A stretch of DNA of 20,970 bases, from positions 1 to 20,970 of the forward strand of contig JAKOGH010000411.1 in the NCBI GenBank assembly GCA_024811115.1, in the 5' to 3' direction. The notes beneath the pieces were generated by a model. The model searched no databases. It was given only the letters and a program-made list of their open reading frames with translations, and was not told the DNA's origin. Source of the DNA: Terana coerulea (taxonomy: Eukaryota > Basidiomycota > Agaricomycetes > Polyporales > Phanerochaetaceae). The position numbers and the translations under genes were made by a program. Below are positions 17,666-20,970 of the stretch, piece after piece. Positions within the stretch are counted from its first letter, which is position 1; each line of letters opens with the position of its first letter.

Positions 17666-18749
17666 ATGTCTAACCAACTCGTCTGGTTTATTGCAGGTAG
17701 TCCGTTTACTTGGCTTCTTGACATAGCCCTTACTAATGTCTTCTGTAGGGGCATCCCAAGGATTTGGGGCGGGTTCTTAGCCGCTTACTCCTGGAACGTG
17801 GTGACCGGGTAATAGCCACGGCACGGTCAACAGTCGATTTCGACGGAACTCTCTCGGAAACCCCAACTTCAAGACCCTCCGCCCTCGATGTTACCGACAC
17901 CTTCGGAGCAGATTCAGAACATTGCAAAACAAGCTATGGAATTCTGGGGCAGTGTGGACGTGGTGGTGAACAACGCGGGAATTGGGAGTCCTGGCATCTC
18001 AGAGGAGATTGGGTAAGTCCACATGCTCCCGTCGTCGTCAGCTTTGCTCATTTTTTGTAGGGTCGCGGGAGCCATCCAGGCATTCAACGTCAATTTGTTT
18101 GGGGCTATGAAGGCTACACACGCATTTCTGCCTGCAATGAGGGCCAGCGCGATCAGGTACCATTGTCCTTGTGGGAAGCAGGCATGCCTGGAAATCTCAG
18201 TTCCTGTAAGTCCTGCCTGTGAATGCTACACACCCAAAAATAACTTCGCTCATTGACAGTGCATGTCTTCATATTCTGCGTCGAAAGCAGCATTGCATGG
18301 TATGTCGCTGTATAGGACTTACACTTGTCGTATGATAACCAACTCCGACTCTAGCGTGGGCCGAGTCTCTATCTACAGAGTTGAAATCTCTTGGAGTCCG
18401 GCGTTTTGATCGTCCAGCCTGGCGCACATCGCACAGGGTTTATCGCAACCGCAGACGCGAACCCGCTTCCTACTCAGGAGGTCGCCGACTATTCCTCGGC
18501 TCGACAGATGGCGTACCGGGTTTACAGAGCTCTCGACGGAAAGCAGCCGAATGACCCAGTCAAGGCAATGACTGCGGTGATTGATGTTGTCAAGGGTGAA
18601 GGATCAGCGGCAGGCAGGCCTATGCCCTTATGGCTAGTGTTGGGGAAGGACGCCGAGGACAATTTGAGAGAGAATATGGAGAGCGGCTTCGCAATCTGAC
18701 TGAGTGGTCGGATGTCACGCGCTGGAGTAGTCTTTTCTGGGGATGCTAA
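17666..18749 (+). pseudogene. short-chain dehydrogenase/reductase, introns intact but frame broken
   Basis: An NAD(P)-dependent SDR oxidoreductase with a Rossmann fold. ATG 17666 opens MSNQLVWFIAG, joined over intron 1 to GASQGFG, the TGxxxGxG-type cofactor loop. Then come RVLSRLLLERGDRVIATARS, LDVTD, VDVVVNNAGIG (NNAG motif near 17970), the catalytic YSASK (Tyr 18272-18274, Lys 18284-18286), VLIVQPGAHRTGF and a C-terminus EYGERLRNLTEWSDVTRWSS ending at TAA 18747-18749. Four introns are well formed: 17697-17748, 18013-18060, 18206-18259 and 18300-18354 (48-55 nt). About six frame changes (near 17768, 17900, 18157, 18175, 18400 and 18675) break it. Either the gene is decaying or the assembly has indel errors. 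The substrate is not predictable. Confidence 0.8.
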
Positions 18750-18881
18750 CACCGAATCTTAACGTTCTGTAGAGCTCTATAAATCCACTATTTCCCTGTT
18801 GCCTTCCTATGCTACGCTGCGACCGGTAGTCTCCGAATGCTTGGCCAGTGCCAGTGGTGTATGAGAACGACTCACTGAGCG

Positions 18882-20402
18882 TGACACTGCAGAACCCAAG
18901 AGATATATCCTGGGGATTTATTGTGTCAACACGTGGGATTCTGAAACAAAATGGCCAGCATAAGTCACACGGATTGATTAAATAATCCATTTCAGGAGAT
19001 ATACAACTTAAATGAACGCGTAAATCTGCGCACCTAACTCTGTATCCTTCCTCAATAACTCACAGAGCTTTATTTTGACAATAAATCCTTTATATCTCTC
19101 ATAGCTGTTCTGTGGATTTATAATGGGCACATTACTTGTAAGCAACAAGATAAATTCCTTGGACAAATACAAAATAAGTTGTACATGTATCCAGCATGAA
19201 ATAGACAGAGGTCTTCAGAATACATCTACAGGATTTATTGTGGCAATATATTCCACCTAACTCAGCAAGAGATATTGAGGACACACAGTCAACATAAGTA
19301 AGATAAAGAACACAGATATATTCATCATAAATCACATACCACATATCTCCAGGATAAATCCAGCAGGACCTCGGACACTTAGAAATATAGATGTCTGCTG
19401 AATGTAGTAGTTAGACATAAACTCATTCAATATGAGACTTTTGATTACTGACAATGAACTTACTAGTATGCACATTGGTATATTCAGATACAACTGCAAA
19501 TCCAGTAAGGACTATCTTGAACTTTCACATACATTGCACAATGGTGGCGTATTCATAGAACTTTGCTGCCCAAACTGGATGTGATAAAGCACAGGTTTGC
19601 ATTGTATGAAACATGACACTGTGGTAAGCACTTACATGTTTATGCCCTATGGGGGCTCTGACTGACGATGCTAACACTAGCCAATGTCAAAACAGCGCAA
19701 TCTGGCCAAGGTTGTTAACTTGGGCAACAAAGTTTTGCAAATACGCCCCGCCATTGTGCAAAGTATACAAAAGTTGATAGCTCTCACAAGATTTGCAATT
19801 GTATGTGAATCTACCAATGCGCATTGTGTGTTTAGTGTCCACAGTTAAAAGGCTTATGTTGAATGCAACTAACTACCATCTTCCGCAGACATCTTTGTTT
19901 CTAAGTGTCTGAAGTCCTGCTGGATTTATCCTGAAGATATATAGCACATTATTTATGATGAATATATCTGTGTTCTTTATTTTACTCACATCAACCATAT
20001 ATTCTCAATATCTCTCACTGTGTTAGGTGGAATATATTGCCACAATAAATCCTGCAGATGTATTCTGAAGACCTCTGCCCAGTTCATGCTGGATACATGT
20101 GTGACTTGTTTTTTTATTTATCTAGTCAATTTATCTTGTTGCCTACAAGTAATGTACCCATTATAAATCCACAGAAAAGCTACAAGAGATATGAGGGATT
20201 TATTCTCAAAGTAAAGCTCTGTGCGTTATTGGGGATGGATATAAAGTTAGTCAGGTAGATTTATGTGTTCATTTAAGGGATATATCTCCCAAAAGGAATA
20301 TCTAATTAATGCACGTAACTTATGCTGGCCATTTTGTTTCAGACCACCACGTGTTTACACCATAAATCCCCGGGATTTATCTCTTGGGCTCCGCGAGTGT
20401 CA
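18882..20402. mobile_element. foldback-type element with about 550-bp inverted arms
   Basis: Starts TGACACTGCAG and ends, reversed, TGACACTCGCGG. The left arm (18882 to about 19435) and right arm (about 19858 to 20402) are inverted copies, about 85% identical by eye, sharing CCCAAGAGATA, AAACAAAATGGCCAGCATAA and GGATTTATTGTGGCAATATA blocks. Each arm has many ATAAATCC / GGATTTAT words in both orientations, which may be transposase sites. The 420-bp middle (19436-19857) has no coding frame. No clear target duplication was found, so the superfamily stays open. It lies 130 bp downstream of the dehydrogenase relic. Confidence 0.8.
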
Positions 20403-20592
20403 GAGTCGCAGCCACACCTAGCACAGAAGTTCCCATGGGCACATGATGGCACATCAAGTCCTCTTTCGAAAATGTGGCGTGGTTACCGGTTTTTTATATC
20501 CTTGCCAACACCTTCATCGTCTTAGTATGCTCGAGTTGGCTGACATCCGACAACGTTGATTATCGTGCACAAAGATTCTAAACTAAAAGTTG

Positions 20593-20970
20593 TGACACTC
20601 ACACTGCGAACCCAAGAGATAAATCCCGGGATTTATGGTGTAAACACGTGGTGGCCTGAAACAAAATGGCCAGCATAAGTTACGTGCATTAATTAGATAT
20701 TCCTTTTGGGAGATATATCCCTTAAATGAACACATAAATCTACCTGACTAACTTTATATCCATCCCCAATAACGCACAGAGCTTTACTTTGAGAATAAAT
20801 CCCTCATATCTCTTTGTAGCTTTTCTGTGGATTTATAATGGGTACATTACTTGTAGGCAACAAGATAAATTGACTAGATAAATAAAAAAACAAGTCACAC
20901 ATGTATCCAGCATGAACTGGGCAGAGGTCTTCGAATACATCTGCAGGATTTATTGTGGCAATATATTCCA
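20593..20970 (+). repeat. third arm of the foldback family, running off the window
   Basis: Begins TGACACTCACACTGCG and continues to the window edge in the same orientation as the left arm at 18882. It is nearly identical to the reverse complement of about 20027-20402: in some 370 bp I see only a few differences beyond the first 20 bp (for example one extra T near 20815 and AGA/GA near 20932). The two arms are separated by 190 bp of unrelated sequence (20403-20592). Confidence 0.85.

Overview
The window looks like a repeat-dense accessory stretch of a fungal nuclear genome, probably a basidiomycete. Reasons: short GT-AG introns (48-55 nt) with fungal branch-point motifs, a Copia-type LTR element, Ulp1-protease relics of the kind carried by fungal DNA transposons, and many small non-autonomous DNA elements. 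I found no intact gene that I would defend as functional. Recognisable genes are all broken by stops or frame changes.

Layout. 1-2690 holds no recognisable gene. 2690-7650 is framed by an inverted duplication called RepA here: a forward copy at about 2690-3300 and a reverse copy at about 6062-7652. The forward copy is uninterrupted. The reverse copy was hit three times: by a Mutator-like miniature element (6159-6811), by a hAT-type miniature element with CCCTTACCC-like repeats (6914-7270), and by a Copia LTR element (from 7653). The forward copy preserves the empty site for each. Between the copies lie a second hAT-type element full of GAACTGAACC motifs (3974-4637) and a short inverted duplication (5073-5216 / 5697-5855).

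7653-9583 is the 5' part of the Copia element: LTR, a primer-binding site matching the anticodon arm of initiator tRNA-Met, a leader intron, and a degenerate gag; pol is absent. It breaks off at an AT-rich DNA-element relic (9582-11877) that contains a GC-rich tandem block. Next comes a minus-strand Ulp1-like (C48) protease pseudogene (11880-13080) in which the catalytic His, Asp, Gln and Cys can still be read. A solo LTR of the same Copia family (13392-13685) and a second copy of the CCCTTACCC hAT element (13992-14328) follow.

14337-16110 has no recognised gene. A fourth hAT-type element (16119-16895) carries GCCTTAAGG arrays. 17666-18749 is a short-chain dehydrogenase/reductase gene with four well-formed introns but about six frame breaks. 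18882-20970 is filled by long inverted repeats of a foldback-type element rich in ATAAATCC motifs, running off the window end.

The main value of the window is as a dated transposon palimpsest: precise target-site duplications, empty-site controls, and several unrelated-looking miniature elements that share the same outer termini but carry different internal repeat words.
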